64,000 nucleotides of DNA from Rossellomorea marisflavi (GTDB lineage Bacteria; Bacillota; Bacilli; Bacillales; Bacillaceae_B), in the NCBI RefSeq assembly GCF_001274775.1, contig NZ_LGUE01000008.1, positions 514,758 through 578,757 of the forward strand, read 5' to 3'. The position numbers and the translations under genes were made by a program. Shown here in pieces: positions 8,931 to 17,653 of the stretch; within the stretch, counting starts at the first letter, position 1; each line of letters begins with the position of its first letter. The notes below the pieces were generated by a model. It searched no databases. It saw nothing but the letters and a program-made list of their open reading frames with translations, and was not told the DNA's origin.

Positions 8931-10895
8931 ATGACCGAAGGACTTTCATCCAGGGAGCTACTCGACTTTTCTTTCATTTCAGACCCACAGATTTCACCCG
9001 ATGGGAAACGGGCCCTATTTGTCAAAAGGACCGTGCTCAATGACGAACGTTACCGGTCCAATCTGTATCATATCAACCTCGTGACCGGAGAACTTTCTCC
9101 CTTCACGCACGGAGATGCTTCCGATACGCAGCCGAGGTGGTCGCCCGATGGAAAAAGCATCGTATTCGTGTCGGACCGGTCAGGTAAACGCCAGCTTTGG
9201 CGCATCGCGGCTGACGGGGGAGAAGCAAGAGAGGTTACCTCATTCAAACATGGCGCCTCTCAGCCGGTCTGGTCGCCTGATGGAAAGAAGATCATCGTCA
9301 CGGCCCCCTTACGAGAGGAAGAAGGATTGGAGAAAGCGGGAGAAAGCAAGGAAGAATCAACGCTCAAGCCTTTTATCACCACGAGCATGCAATATAAGTC
9401 CGATGCCGAAGGGTTTTCCGATGGCACCTATCGCCAGCTTGTCCTTTTAGACCTTGAAACGGGGACGGAAACCGTGCTGACGAGCGGACCGTATGACCAT
9501 GGAATTCCGGCCTTCTCACCCGACGGATCCACTGTAGCCTATTGTGCCAACCGCTCTGCCGATCATGAGAGGACCTTCTTCTCTGACGTTTATGAGCTCG
9601 ACTTGGAAACCCTGAAGGTGGAAACCCTCACCAGCGGAAATCTTCGTTTGCGTTTGCCGAACTATTCCCCGGACGGCGAAACCCTGTCGCTCCTCGGAGA
9701 TGACATGGCATATGCCGGTTCAACGCTCACAAGGGTTTGGACGCTTGATCGAAAGACAAGGGAATTGACCTGTCTCACTGAGGAGTGGGACGTGGAATGC
9801 AGCGACGTGGCCATCAATGATATGGGGACGGGAACGGCAGGCGGTGCGGTATGGTCAAAGGATGGCCAATCGCTGTACTTCGCTGCGAGCGACCGCGGTG
9901 CCACCAACCTTTACCGCATCACATTGGAGCGTGAGATCGCCACGATCATCGATGGGAAGCGGCAGGTGTACGGCTACAGCATGGACTCAGCTCAGGACAA
10001 TATCCTGTTTGCCGTCAGCCAATATGATATTCCGGGAGATCTATTTATCTTGGATTCTACTGGTGAGAAGAGACTCTCGTGGGAAAACGAGGATGCCTTG
10101 AAGGAGATCGAGCTCTCCGTTCCTGAAGAATTCCCGATTCAGGCAGAGGACGGAACAGTTCTTCAAGGATGGATTATGAAGCCTGTTGGCAGCAATGAAA
10201 CATCCCACCCCCTTGTCGTGGAGATCCACGGTGGTCCCCATGCCATGTACAGCTACGGATTCATGCACGAGTTTCAGGTGCTTGCATCCAAGGGGTACGG
10301 CGTCCTTTATACAAATCCGAGGGGGAGCCACGGGTACGGTCAGACCTTCGTGGATGCCGTCCGGGGCCAGTACGGGGGAATCGACTATGAAGACATCATG
10401 ACGACACTGGACCAGGCGTTAGAGGCGTTCGACTGGATCGACCCGGATCGCCTCGGTGTCACCGGCGGAAGCTACGGCGGGTTCATGACAAACTGGATCG
10501 TAGGGCAGACCAACCGCTTCAAGGCAGCCGCCACCCAGCGCTCGATCAGCAACTGGATCTCCTTCTTCGGCGTCAGCGATATCGGTTATTACTTCACGGA
10601 ATGGGAGCATAAGACGACCATCCTCGAGGATCCCGATGAGCTGTGGCGCATCTCCCCCTTGCGCTATGTGAAGAACGTAGACACACCGCTCCTGATCCTT
10701 CATAGCGAGAACGACCTTCGCTGTCCGGTCGAGCAGGCGGAACAGCTGTATATCGCACTGATGCAACTGAAGAAGGAAACGCGTTTCGTCCGGTTCCCAG
10801 AATCCAATCACGAGCTGTCACGAAGCGGAAAACCGGGTCTGAGACTCATCCGCCTCGATGAAATCACCGACTGGTTCGATCAGTATCTGAAATAA
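8931..10895 (+). CDS. S9-family prolyl oligopeptidase / acyl-aminoacyl peptidase
   Basis: 654 residues with two domains. The N-terminal part (about 1-390) has WD40/PD40-like propeller repeats, each with an SPDGK-type turn (for example RWSPDGKSIVF, VWSPDGKKIIV, AFSPDGSTVAY, YSPDGETLSLL). The C-terminal alpha/beta-hydrolase domain carries the catalytic triad: Ser514 in GGSYGG, Asp595 in HSENDLRCP and His627 in ESNHELSR. No signal peptide is visible, so it acts on short imported peptides in the cytoplasm. AAAGGAGGA precedes the ATG. It is 31 bp after the amidohydrolase and 14 bp before pcp. Confidence 0.92.
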   Translation: MTEGLSSRELLDFSFISDPQISPDGKRALFVKRTVLNDERYRSNLYHINLVTGELSPFTHGDASDTQPRWSPDGKSIVFVSDRSGKRQLWRIAADGGEAREVTSFKHGASQPVWSPDGKKIIVTAPLREEEGLEKAGESKEESTLKPFITTSMQYKSDAEGFSDGTYRQLVLLDLETGTETVLTSGPYDHGIPAFSPDGSTVAYCANRSADHERTFFSDVYELDLETLKVETLTSGNLRLRLPNYSPDGETLSLLGDDMAYAGSTLTRVWTLDRKTRELTCLTEEWDVECSDVAINDMGTGTAGGAVWSKDGQSLYFAASDRGATNLYRITLEREIATIIDGKRQVYGYSMDSAQDNILFAVSQYDIPGDLFILDSTGEKRLSWENEDALKEIELSVPEEFPIQAEDGTVLQGWIMKPVGSNETSHPLVVEIHGGPHAMYSYGFMHEFQVLASKGYGVLYTNPRGSHGYGQTFVDAVRGQYGGIDYEDIMTTLDQALEAFDWIDPDRLGVTGGSYGGFMTNWIVGQTNRFKAAATQRSISNWISFFGVSDIGYYFTEWEHKTTILEDPDELWRISPLRYVKNVDTPLLILHSENDLRCPVEQAEQLYIALMQLKKETRFVRFPESNHELSRSGKPGLRLIRLDEITDWFDQYLK

Positions 10896-10909
10896 AGGAG
10901 TGATGCGAG

Positions 10910-11506
10910 ATGAACGTCTTACTCACTGGATTCGAAGCATTCCTCGGCATGGAGTCCAACCCGACTGAAATCATCGTCCGTCAGCTGGACGGATCGACCG
11001 TGGCCGGGAACACCATCATCGGCAAAGTACTTCCCGTCGACTTCACCCAGTCGGCGGGCATCCTCCTCGACGCCATCAAGGAGCATGAACCTGACGTCGT
11101 CCTGTCCCTTGGACTTGCTGCAGGAAGGAACCGCATCACCCCAGAGAGGATCGCCATCAACTGCATGGACGGGGAACCCGACAACGCAGGAAACCGATAT
11201 GATGGGCAAAAAATCATCGAAGATGCTCCCGATGCGTATTTCTCGACCCTGCCCATCAAGGAATTTGAAATGGAGCTCCGCAAGCAATCACTACCCGCCG
11301 GCATCTCCAATACGGCCGGGACCTATCTGTGCAACCAGATCATGTACGCCGCCAGGCATCATATCGAAACACATCAGCTGAAGATCCGCTCAGGATTCGT
11401 CCATATTCCGGCCCATCACGGACTGGCTTTAAATAATAAAAAGCTTCCATCTTGGTCTGTAGGGGATTTGGTAGAGAGTGTGCGGGTGATGGTGGGTATT
11501 TTGTAA
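10910..11506 (+). CDS. pcp: Pyroglutamyl-peptidase I
   Basis: 198 residues, close to the usual 200-215 for peptidase family C15. It removes N-terminal pyroglutamate from peptides. Catalytic residues fit the family: Glu79 in RITPERIAINC, Cys141 in TAGTYLCNQ and His165 in FVHIPAHH. It is the last gene of the plus-strand peptidase operon and completes a set able to trim blocked, D-amino and ordinary peptides after Dpp uptake. A strong terminator follows. Confidence 0.95.
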   Translation: MNVLLTGFEAFLGMESNPTEIIVRQLDGSTVAGNTIIGKVLPVDFTQSAGILLDAIKEHEPDVVLSLGLAAGRNRITPERIAINCMDGEPDNAGNRYDGQKIIEDAPDAYFSTLPIKEFEMELRKQSLPAGISNTAGTYLCNQIMYAARHHIETHQLKIRSGFVHIPAHHGLALNNKKLPSWSVGDLVESVRVMVGIL

Positions 11507-11520
11507 GATTTGTTAAACGT

Positions 11521-11556
11521 AAAGAGCGGGATGCTTATGTGCTCCCGCTCTTTTTT
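11521..11556. terminator. Terminator after pcp
   Basis: 11-bp stem (11521-11531 with 11543-11553) followed by T-rich sequence; it overlaps the 3' end of the opposing gene and may serve both. Confidence 0.85.
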
Positions 11557-12262
11557 ATCTCATTCGTTCTTTTTTCGGCCGGCCAAAACCTGAATACATA
11601 CTCTTCAATTGTTCAGGATTTTGGAGGATATACATGTATCGATGCAGGTATGTAGCTATGTACGCCATAATCAAGATCAGTACAGAGTAAGCTGCAACCA
11701 GTACCATCATCTTAAAGGATTGCGACACGGTTAAAGAAATCAAGAATTGAGCCACGATGTATCCGATACTTGACGCAGTAATGATCGGGGACAGATTGAA
11801 GCTTGAAGGATCCTCATCCAGCCTGTCATAGGTCCCGGAATACAACATCCGGTAATTGAAGATTTGAAAAAATATGAGGGCAGCAACAAGAAGGACGGCA
11901 CTGATCACAGCATAAAGCGGCCCCTCCACTCCTACATTCACATACATTAATTTTTGGGAAACGATGAAATATAGGTAAGCTACGGCGACACCCAACACAC
12001 CCATGTATAAGAAATAGGATCTTTCAAACTTAAAGGGTGCCACGAGGTAGACGATCCCCCATATATGCATGAGTATGACTGGGATCATGCCCGCCCAAAA
12101 GAATCCCCTATGAAAAGGGTCACTAAGGAGAGGGAGTACCCCGAGTAAGTCCATGAATAGTAGTAGGAATACAATTACATTCTGCCGATTTTCCTTAGGG
12201 AATTGCATATGAGTCAGGTAAAAGTCGGGTAAATCTTTCTCTTGTTTTTTCGGTTTATTCAC
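11555..12262 (-). CDS. Polytopic membrane protein of unknown function
   Basis: 235 residues with about six hydrophobic helices (roughly 30-46, 55-75, 85-103, 118-138, 160-180 and 188-210), a basic N-terminus (MNKPKKQEKD) and a basic tail (FGRPKKERMR). I recognise no conserved enzymatic or transporter motif. The start is a GTG at 12262 with AGAGGTGA upstream. It faces pcp tail to tail, with its stop codon inside the shared hairpin region, and is probably transcribed alone. Confidence 0.75.
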   Translation of the reverse strand: MNKPKKQEKDLPDFYLTHMQFPKENRQNVIVFLLLFMDLLGVLPLLSDPFHRGFFWAGMIPVILMHIWGIVYLVAPFKFERSYFLYMGVLGVAVAYLYFIVSQKLMYVNVGVEGPLYAVISAVLLVAALIFFQIFNYRMLYSGTYDRLDEDPSSFNLSPIITASSIGYIVAQFLISLTVSQSFKMMVLVAAYSVLILIMAYIATYLHRYMYILQNPEQLKSMYSGFGRPKKERMR

Positions 12263-12427
12263 TCCAGGGTCACCTCTTATTTTGATAATCTTGTATTATA
12301 TAAATGCGAATTTCCAATTTTTTAACACCTTTATCATGATTGTATCGTTTTTGGTTTCTTTTTACCAAATATCATTCCTCCCACTTCGCTACTCTCAAAT
12401 CTCTTCCAAACCTCATAATCTACTCAT

Positions 12428-12453
12428 AAAAAAGAAGCATAGAATCCTATGCT
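12428..12453 (-). terminator. Terminator of the FAD-oxidase gene
   Basis: Minus-strand stem AGCATAG/CTATGCT (12453-12436) followed by a T6 run at 12433-12428. Confidence 0.75.
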
Positions 12454-12455
12454 CC

Positions 12456-13811
12456 TCACTTCAACCCCTGCGGAAACGTAAACACATTGAACGGGTCATA
12501 TTTTCGATTGATCCGGTTGAGCGCCGGGGCGTTCCCTCCAAAATACTCCCTTTCATAGTTCGGTAGATTGCTAATGGGAAAATTAACAAACGATCCCCTC
12601 GTAATGGGTTTGATGGATTGGAAACGTTCCTGGACCCATTCGCGATTGACCTTGGCAGCACAGTCGTCCGTCCAGACGGATTGTATGCCGAGGATATAGC
12701 GGGCGTCACGGAAGAAGAAGGCGGTGTCCCGTTTTCCGACGCTTTCAATGGCACCGCCCATGGCATAGAACGAAACGGCGGCGTAGACGGACCCTTCTGC
12801 GGGATGTTGGACGAGATCAGCGATATTTGACAGTTCCTTCCCTGAATAAATTCTCTGTACGAATCGACCTGTAGATTTGAATTTCTCTGATGGAGGATAG
12901 GTTGCCTCCACCTTCTTCACGGCTTCCAGGAAAGAGGATTCTTCCAGCTCTTCACGGTATCCTTCCACCGCGCTGAACGGCTGTAGGAGTGCACTCGCTT
13001 CTGCCGGTGTCCCGTAGAAGAACCCCCGCGCAAATATGCCGAGTCCTTCCCCTTCGGCGTTGTAGAAGCTTGCTACGACGGTCATGCGGGGATCGAGGTC
13101 CGGCAGCCACTTCTGCCAGATATCCATGACGTTTGCCTGTTTGTCCTTCGTGGTGCCGACATAGAAAAACTGAACCAATGTAACGGTTGGATTATGCGGT
13201 TCCGGCAGTTGGAACGTCATGCCCACCACGACGCCGAAGTTCCCGCTCCCTGCACCACGGCATGCCCAGAACAGGTCGGCATTCGTGTCCTTATTCGCCT
13301 TGATCAGCTTCCCCTGATCGTTAACCAGTTCCAATTCAACTAAGCTATCGCACCCGAGTCCAAGAAGCCTGCTCGAGAATCCCCAACCTCCCCCGAGGGT
13401 AAAGCCGGACACCCCGACCGTCGGGCATGTCCCACCGGGAAATGCATAGCCGTTGGAGCCGACTAAATCATACACGGCCGTGTTCTTCGCACCGGCCTCC
13501 ATCCTCAGAAGATTCTTTTCACGATCCAGCTCGAGCCTGTTCAGACGGCTGATATCGATGACGAGGACGCAGTTCCCCGTGGAATATCCCTCATAGTGAT
13601 GCCCGCCCGATCGGATGCGGATCGGTACACACCGCTTCCTCGCCCAGCGTACCGCGTTCGCTACATCCTGCTTGTCCCCGCAGTAGACGATTACAAGTGG
13701 GAATTTATTGATCGCTCGGTTCCACTCCTGGCGGGACTCTTCATATCCTGGCGTTTTCGGGGTCACAATTTCACCCGTCAGTCCTTCAAAAAACCATGAT
13801 TCTAACTTCAT
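12456..13811 (-). CDS. Berberine-bridge-enzyme-like FAD-dependent oxidase
   Basis: About 451 residues in two domains: an FAD_binding_4 (PCMH-type) domain and a C-terminal BBE domain ending YFGGNAPALNRINRKYDPFNVF. Two features predict bicovalent flavin attachment. The first is the histidine pair in RSGGHHYEGYS. The second is a cysteine about 58 residues later, in GGTCPTVGVSGF, at the spacing of glucooligosaccharide oxidase and BBE. It should oxidise an alcohol, sugar or alkaloid-type substrate with oxygen. Bacillus relatives include the YvdP/CotQ and YgaK group. I chose ATG 13811 (AGAGGTG) over a GTG three codons upstream that would overlap the ribosome site. It stands alone and diverges from the ClbS-like gene. 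Confidence 0.88.
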   Translation of the reverse strand: MKLESWFFEGLTGEIVTPKTPGYEESRQEWNRAINKFPLVIVYCGDKQDVANAVRWARKRCVPIRIRSGGHHYEGYSTGNCVLVIDISRLNRLELDREKNLLRMEAGAKNTAVYDLVGSNGYAFPGGTCPTVGVSGFTLGGGWGFSSRLLGLGCDSLVELELVNDQGKLIKANKDTNADLFWACRGAGSGNFGVVVGMTFQLPEPHNPTVTLVQFFYVGTTKDKQANVMDIWQKWLPDLDPRMTVVASFYNAEGEGLGIFARGFFYGTPAEASALLQPFSAVEGYREELEESSFLEAVKKVEATYPPSEKFKSTGRFVQRIYSGKELSNIADLVQHPAEGSVYAAVSFYAMGGAIESVGKRDTAFFFRDARYILGIQSVWTDDCAAKVNREWVQERFQSIKPITRGSFVNFPISNLPNYEREYFGGNAPALNRINRKYDPFNVFTFPQGLK

Positions 13812-13960
13812 ATCTTTCACCTCTATGAATACTTACATCTATTAGTATCGTATTCACGGTTAATAGAAAGGTGCGCAGGAGAACAATTTAACTTCCTATT
13901 TTTACCTTTATTCACTGTTCATTTGATATACTGAAGAAAACCGAAAAGAGGAATTGGCCT

Positions 13961-14476
13961 ATGACTGGTGCAGAAGGAAAAGAACGCCTCATTCTAAAGA
14001 GCGAAGAAGCATTTCAGACCCTCATGAACCTCATCACCTCCATTCCACCTAGGAAGAGGAAAGAATCCATCATCACCGATGAAAGAGACAAGAACTTCCG
14101 AGATGTCCTCATGCATCTGTACGAATGGCACAGCATGCTTGAGCGCTGGTACCGCGAAGGGATGGACGGGGACGAGCCTTCCATGCCCGCACCCGGATAC
14201 CAGTGGCGGGATATCGGTGCCCTGAATCAGAAGATCTGGGATGACTATCAGGAGGTTCCCTTGAATAAGGCCATTAAAAAGGTCACGAAAAGCCACACGC
14301 GGGTGATGGACCTCATCAACAGGCACTCAACAGAGGAAATCATGACGAAGAAATACGTTAAGTGGACGAAAACGAGTCATCTCTATAGTTATTTTGCAGC
14401 GAATACATATAAGCATTATGAGTGGGCGATGAGGAAGTGTGAAAAGATGGCTTCAGAAATGGAGGGTCAACCGTAA
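13961..14476 (+). CDS. ClbS/DfsB-family four-helix-bundle protein (DUF1706)
   Basis: 171 residues, helical, with family signatures: an N-terminal FQTLMNLITSIPP segment, KNFRDVLMHLYEWHSMLERWYREGM with the conserved His and Trp, then a PAPGYQWRDIGALN segment and SHLYSYFAANTYKHYEWA. The family is named for ClbS, the colibactin self-resistance hydrolase, and DfsB. In Bacillus these genes are usually of unknown role, so resistance to a small electrophile is only a suggestion. AGAGGAATT lies before the ATG. Confidence 0.85.
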   Translation: MTGAEGKERLILKSEEAFQTLMNLITSIPPRKRKESIITDERDKNFRDVLMHLYEWHSMLERWYREGMDGDEPSMPAPGYQWRDIGALNQKIWDDYQEVPLNKAIKKVTKSHTRVMDLINRHSTEEIMTKKYVKWTKTSHLYSYFAANTYKHYEWAMRKCEKMASEMEGQP

Positions 14477-14484
14477 GGACAGAA

Positions 14485-14515
14485 GAAAAAAGCCGGCACT
14501 CCAATGAGTACCAGC
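14485..14515 (-). terminator. Terminator of the YiaA/B-like gene
   Basis: Nine-pair stem with two G-U pairs when read on the minus strand (14515-14492, six-base loop), followed by a T6 run. Confidence 0.75.
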
Positions 14516-14521
14516 TTCCCA

Positions 14522-14992
14522 TCAATCCCGGTCCCTTGCCTGCTGGGTGTCCCGGATATTCTTCTGGATCGTGATGGCTGAAAACAGGCTCAGCACGAAG
14601 GCCATGGCATAGAAGCCTTTTTCGCTGAGGATGATGCTTCCCGCGTTGTAAAGACCGATTCCGACGAGGGCAATGGCGATAATCATTGCTACCCAGCTGA
14701 GGCCGTAGTAGATGCCTGAGACGGGAATGTCTTCTTCTTTATCTCGTACCGCTTTTTGCAGGGATACTGCAGAGTACAGGCCGAAGATGAGGACAGCGAA
14801 GTAGTACCCTTTCTCATTGAGCTCCATACCGGCGTTGAAAAGGCCGATCAGGTAAGCGCCTAGTCCGATGATGAGGGCTGCCCAGCTCGCGCCTTTAAAC
14901 GCAGCAGTAGGTTCCCCTTCCTTGCGTTCCACCTTTGGCTTCGGCTTCTTCTCCTCGTTCTGTACAAACGGGTTATCATTCAAGTCTGCCAT
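14522..14992 (-). CDS. YiaA/YiaB-family membrane protein
   Basis: 156 residues. After a charged cytoplasmic N-terminus (VQNEEKKPKPKVERKEGEP) come two copies of a two-helix unit: helix, LFNAGMELNEKGYYFAV, helix, SLQKAVRD, then again helix, LYNAGSIILSEKGFYAM, helix, TIQKNIRD. This internal duplication with the EKGYY/EKGFY and QK-xRD signatures is the YiaAB two-helix domain. Its role is unknown. GGAGAG precedes the ATG. The 235 bp upstream hold only AT-rich sequence and the terminator of the neighbouring gene. Confidence 0.88.
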   Translation of the reverse strand: MADLNDNPFVQNEEKKPKPKVERKEGEPTAAFKGASWAALIIGLGAYLIGLFNAGMELNEKGYYFAVLIFGLYSAVSLQKAVRDKEEDIPVSGIYYGLSWVAMIIAIALVGIGLYNAGSIILSEKGFYAMAFVLSLFSAITIQKNIRDTQQARDRD

Positions 14993-15176
14993 TCGTTTCT
15001 CTCCTTTTATAAAAGCATGATAAATGCGTATTCCAGAACATATTATAGCAAGTATTTTACATAAATTGTTTAAACAGGGGACAATTCGTGACTTTTGATG
15101 TGCCCTTATTTAGGATATTCTCTTGCTTCCTTGTTCTAGTACCTTATTTTAGCAATTGGTAAACCTTTACTTGATT

Positions 15177-15219
15177 CAAAAGTCCCCCTGATTCCGAAAT
15201 GGATTCAGGGGGACTTTTG
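15177..15219 (-). terminator. Terminator of the membrane-fused hydrolase
   Basis: 19-bp stem with one mismatch (15177-15195 with 15201-15219), nine bases after the stop codon of the minus-strand gene. Confidence 0.85.
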
Positions 15220-15227
15220 TGAGAACC

Positions 15228-17243
15228 TTATAAAATGGTATACAGCGTCGTATTGGCCACCGTGATCAAGGTGATGAGCACGGTATTGAGGAACGCCCCG
15301 ACATAGACGTTACCGGTCTTGCGGTAGAAGTAGCGATTGAAGATCGATGCCACAAGCAGGACGGGTACGAGTCCGATCACGATGATGGAAGATAGTGATT
15401 CAGATGGGTATCCGGCTGTTCCTGTGGTGAACAACAATCCGTATTGATACACAAGGTACAGGATCAAGCCCCCGATGAAGTGGAGGGCAGAGATCACATA
15501 TCCCTTGAATCCATCGTACTTGGTGGTTGCCGTATTCATATTCACCGACAAACCGACGATGAAGTAGTAAATGAAGAAGAGCGGCGCATATTTGAGAAGG
15601 GCGAAGAGATGATGCCCTTCAAACGTCTTCACGGCCACCGTCCAAATACGGAAGTCGACCTTGAAGATCCCATCGATAAGGTAAAGGATCCCGTAGCCGA
15701 TCCCGACAGCGATGAGGACGGTGACAAGGGAAGCCACGACCGATTTCACACTTGCTCTCACGCCATAGCTTGCGATGGTAGCACCCTCAGGTTTTTTTGA
15801 GATATAGTGATACCCGATCATCATCATAAGGGTGATCAGTGCCACATTAATGGCCCAGTAGAGGATCGGATTCACAGTTGGTGCACCGAAGAACTGCGTC
15901 GTTTCCGTTAGCTTACCTTGGTAGCGTAGGAAGACGTATTGGATGATGCTCAACACCAGCATGATCGGTGCAAGCACGCCCATGTTGCGATCCGTCTTTT
16001 TCATGGCTGAGGCAATGACCCCGATAGCAGACAGGGCGATGAGGACCATACTGATCTGCCTTAACAGCCTCATACCGGATACATCACCGCTATAGAGCGC
16101 CGAGAAGAAGAGGGCTGGGAATAAACCGCCGATTACGACTAGGATCAATCCGGCGACCTTTGCCCCGTTCGACGTTGGACCAGGCAGCGGTTCCGGGAAT
16201 TTCGTCCTCACATTCTTCAGGAACGGAAGTCGTGAAAGGAGCGAAATGAGCGGCACGAACAATAGGAAGAATCCGACCAGGGCGACGAAAGAGAACCACT
16301 CTTTGTACATCCAGCTTTGCCCTGACGTGTCGTTCAACGTATCGCTATAGTCTGCGAATGCCTTGCTGTAGAAATCGATGGCATATCCCGTTGAGGTCTT
16401 GGAGAAGTGATTCCAAGGATGGGTCTCATTCGGTTCATAAATGACCCTTTTACCACCGTTCACATCGTAGATCTTCCCTGCCTGTGGAGAGCTTGGATCA
16501 CCGACGAAGCTCTTTCCTTCCTCCGTATTGATGTAATCCTTCTTCACGACGGATGCCCCGGCAGCAGTCGCATCGGCATCGAAGAAGAACTCATCATACT
16601 TTCCGGCAACCTTCCCTGAGAATCTTGGTCCATATGACTGATTGATGGCCTCAAGGCTGTACTCCATCGTCTTCAGCCACTGATAATCAGACCCCATGGT
16701 AAGGGAGCTGAAGATTTTCCTGACTCCTGTCTTCTGGAAGTCGGCTTCATCGAGCATCACGGCATGCGTCGAGGAGAATCCACCCATGGAGTGCCCCGAC
16801 ACGGCGATGATCCCATTGCCTTCACCATCCTTCAGCACGAAGTCCTGATCATACATATATTGCACAGCATCATACATGGAAAACGGCCAGAACGAGAAGA
16901 ACGGAACCGGCTTTTCCATTGTACCCGTCGAATGCCCGTGATCATATTGATCGAGGGCAAGGACCACATAGCCACGCTTCGACATTTCAATGGCCTGGGC
17001 ATCCTGCATCTCGGCAGAGTTCAAATATCCATGGGTCGCGACGATAGCAGGCCGTGGATTTTCATCCGCCCCGTCAGGCTTATACAGCAGCCCTGACAGT
17101 TCACCCCTTGGCGTGTCAAAGTAGATGCGCGACACATCGACCTTGCCGTTTGAATTATTGAAACGGGATGCTCCCACGCTTCCAACGAGAATCAATACCA
17201 GTGACACGAGCAACAGAACGACGGTTTTCTTTGATTTTCCCAT
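15228..17243 (-). CDS. Alpha/beta hydrolase fused to a polytopic membrane domain
   Basis: 671 residues. Residues 9-25 form a signal anchor. Residues 37-300 are an alpha/beta hydrolase facing outward: oxyanion region ATHGYLNSAEM, LALDQYDHGHSTG, and nucleophile Ser152 in SGHSMGG. An acid and a histidine should follow, for which ETHPWNHFS (about 276) is a candidate. From about 315 to the end there are eight or nine hydrophobic helices with no motif I recognise. It may hydrolyse an ester or peptide at the membrane surface or couple hydrolysis to transport. GGGGATAAG precedes the ATG. A promoter and terminator-like leader lie upstream (17312-17430). Confidence 0.8.
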   Translation of the reverse strand: MGKSKKTVVLLLVSLVLILVGSVGASRFNNSNGKVDVSRIYFDTPRGELSGLLYKPDGADENPRPAIVATHGYLNSAEMQDAQAIEMSKRGYVVLALDQYDHGHSTGTMEKPVPFFSFWPFSMYDAVQYMYDQDFVLKDGEGNGIIAVSGHSMGGFSSTHAVMLDEADFQKTGVRKIFSSLTMGSDYQWLKTMEYSLEAINQSYGPRFSGKVAGKYDEFFFDADATAAGASVVKKDYINTEEGKSFVGDPSSPQAGKIYDVNGGKRVIYEPNETHPWNHFSKTSTGYAIDFYSKAFADYSDTLNDTSGQSWMYKEWFSFVALVGFFLLFVPLISLLSRLPFLKNVRTKFPEPLPGPTSNGAKVAGLILVVIGGLFPALFFSALYSGDVSGMRLLRQISMVLIALSAIGVIASAMKKTDRNMGVLAPIMLVLSIIQYVFLRYQGKLTETTQFFGAPTVNPILYWAINVALITLMMMIGYHYISKKPEGATIASYGVRASVKSVVASLVTVLIAVGIGYGILYLIDGIFKVDFRIWTVAVKTFEGHHLFALLKYAPLFFIYYFIVGLSVNMNTATTKYDGFKGYVISALHFIGGLILYLVYQYGLLFTTGTAGYPSESLSSIIVIGLVPVLLVASIFNRYFYRKTGNVYVGAFLNTVLITLITVANTTLYTIL

Positions 17244-17311
17244 CTTATCCCCCTGTGAAGTTTTATTTCTATATTTATTCCGATATACGAAATATTAGCC
17301 CATACCCAGCG

Positions 17312-17395
17312 AAAAAAAGACACACCAAGCCCCCTTGAATACGGAATTCAAGGTCCTGAATGTGTCTCACGGTCTCCTCACGGCGTATCAACTTG
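17312..17395 (-). ncRNA. Candidate leader RNA / attenuator upstream of the membrane hydrolase
   Basis: Downstream of a sigma-A promoter (17402-17430), about 84 nt are bounded by an intrinsic terminator on the minus strand: outer stem AGACACA/TGTGTCT (17367-17361 with 17324-17318), inner stem CCTTGAAT/ATTCAAGG, then T7 at 17318-17312. It ends 69 nt before the hydrolase start. The 5' segment GUUGAUACG could pair with CGUAUUCAA of the inner stem (one bulged base), giving an alternative fold. This could be an attenuated leader or a free small RNA. I do not recognise a known riboswitch class. Confidence 0.5.
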
Positions 17396-17401
17396 AAATT
17401 A

Positions 17402-17430
17402 ATTCTATACCCGAAAGAAAACGCTGTCAA
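17402..17430 (-). promoter_or_regulatory. Sigma-A promoter for the leader RNA and hydrolase gene
   Basis: Minus strand TTGACA (17430-17425), 17-bp spacer, TAGAAT (17407-17402). This is a near-consensus promoter pointing at the hydrolase gene. Confidence 0.75.
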
Positions 17431-17474
17431 TAAAAATGGTAACTTTTAACCCATTACGTTTTACCTGCAAACCT

Positions 17475-17583
17475 GTTAAAATGCACACTAACTGGATCCA
17501 AATTGGGGCAATGAAAGGGCCAGAGCGCCCGGTTCCCTTGCACTTTTCCTGTAGAACCATTAAAGTATATACTGGTTGGATTT
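17475..17583. repeat. Imperfect direct repeat, operator-like, upstream of dus
   Basis: Two 25-bp copies (17475-17499 and 17559-17583), 84 bp apart, share the frame TTAAA-T--A-ACT---TGGAT. Nearly every difference in the first 23 bases is a transition. The second copy abuts a TTGACC -35 (17583-17588), which pairs with TAATTT at 17606-17611 (17-bp spacer). The layout resembles tandem operators such as those of MocR-type regulators, but no such regulator is nearby. The rest of this 260-bp spacer shows no gene. Confidence 0.4.
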
Positions 17584-17653
17584 TGACCATTAGCATGTTA
17601 CTTTTTAATTTTGGGAAACGCGATTTCCCTCAAGGAAAGGGTTTAACGATACA

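Noticed and set aside
14993..15176. Small gene in the spacer upstream of the YiaA/B-like gene
   Set aside because: No frame with a ribosome site; the sequence is AT-rich with stop codons in all frames.
17312..17430. Known riboswitch class (TPP, SAM, FMN, lysine, preQ1, guanidine)
   Set aside because: None of the conserved core motifs of these classes is visible in the leader.
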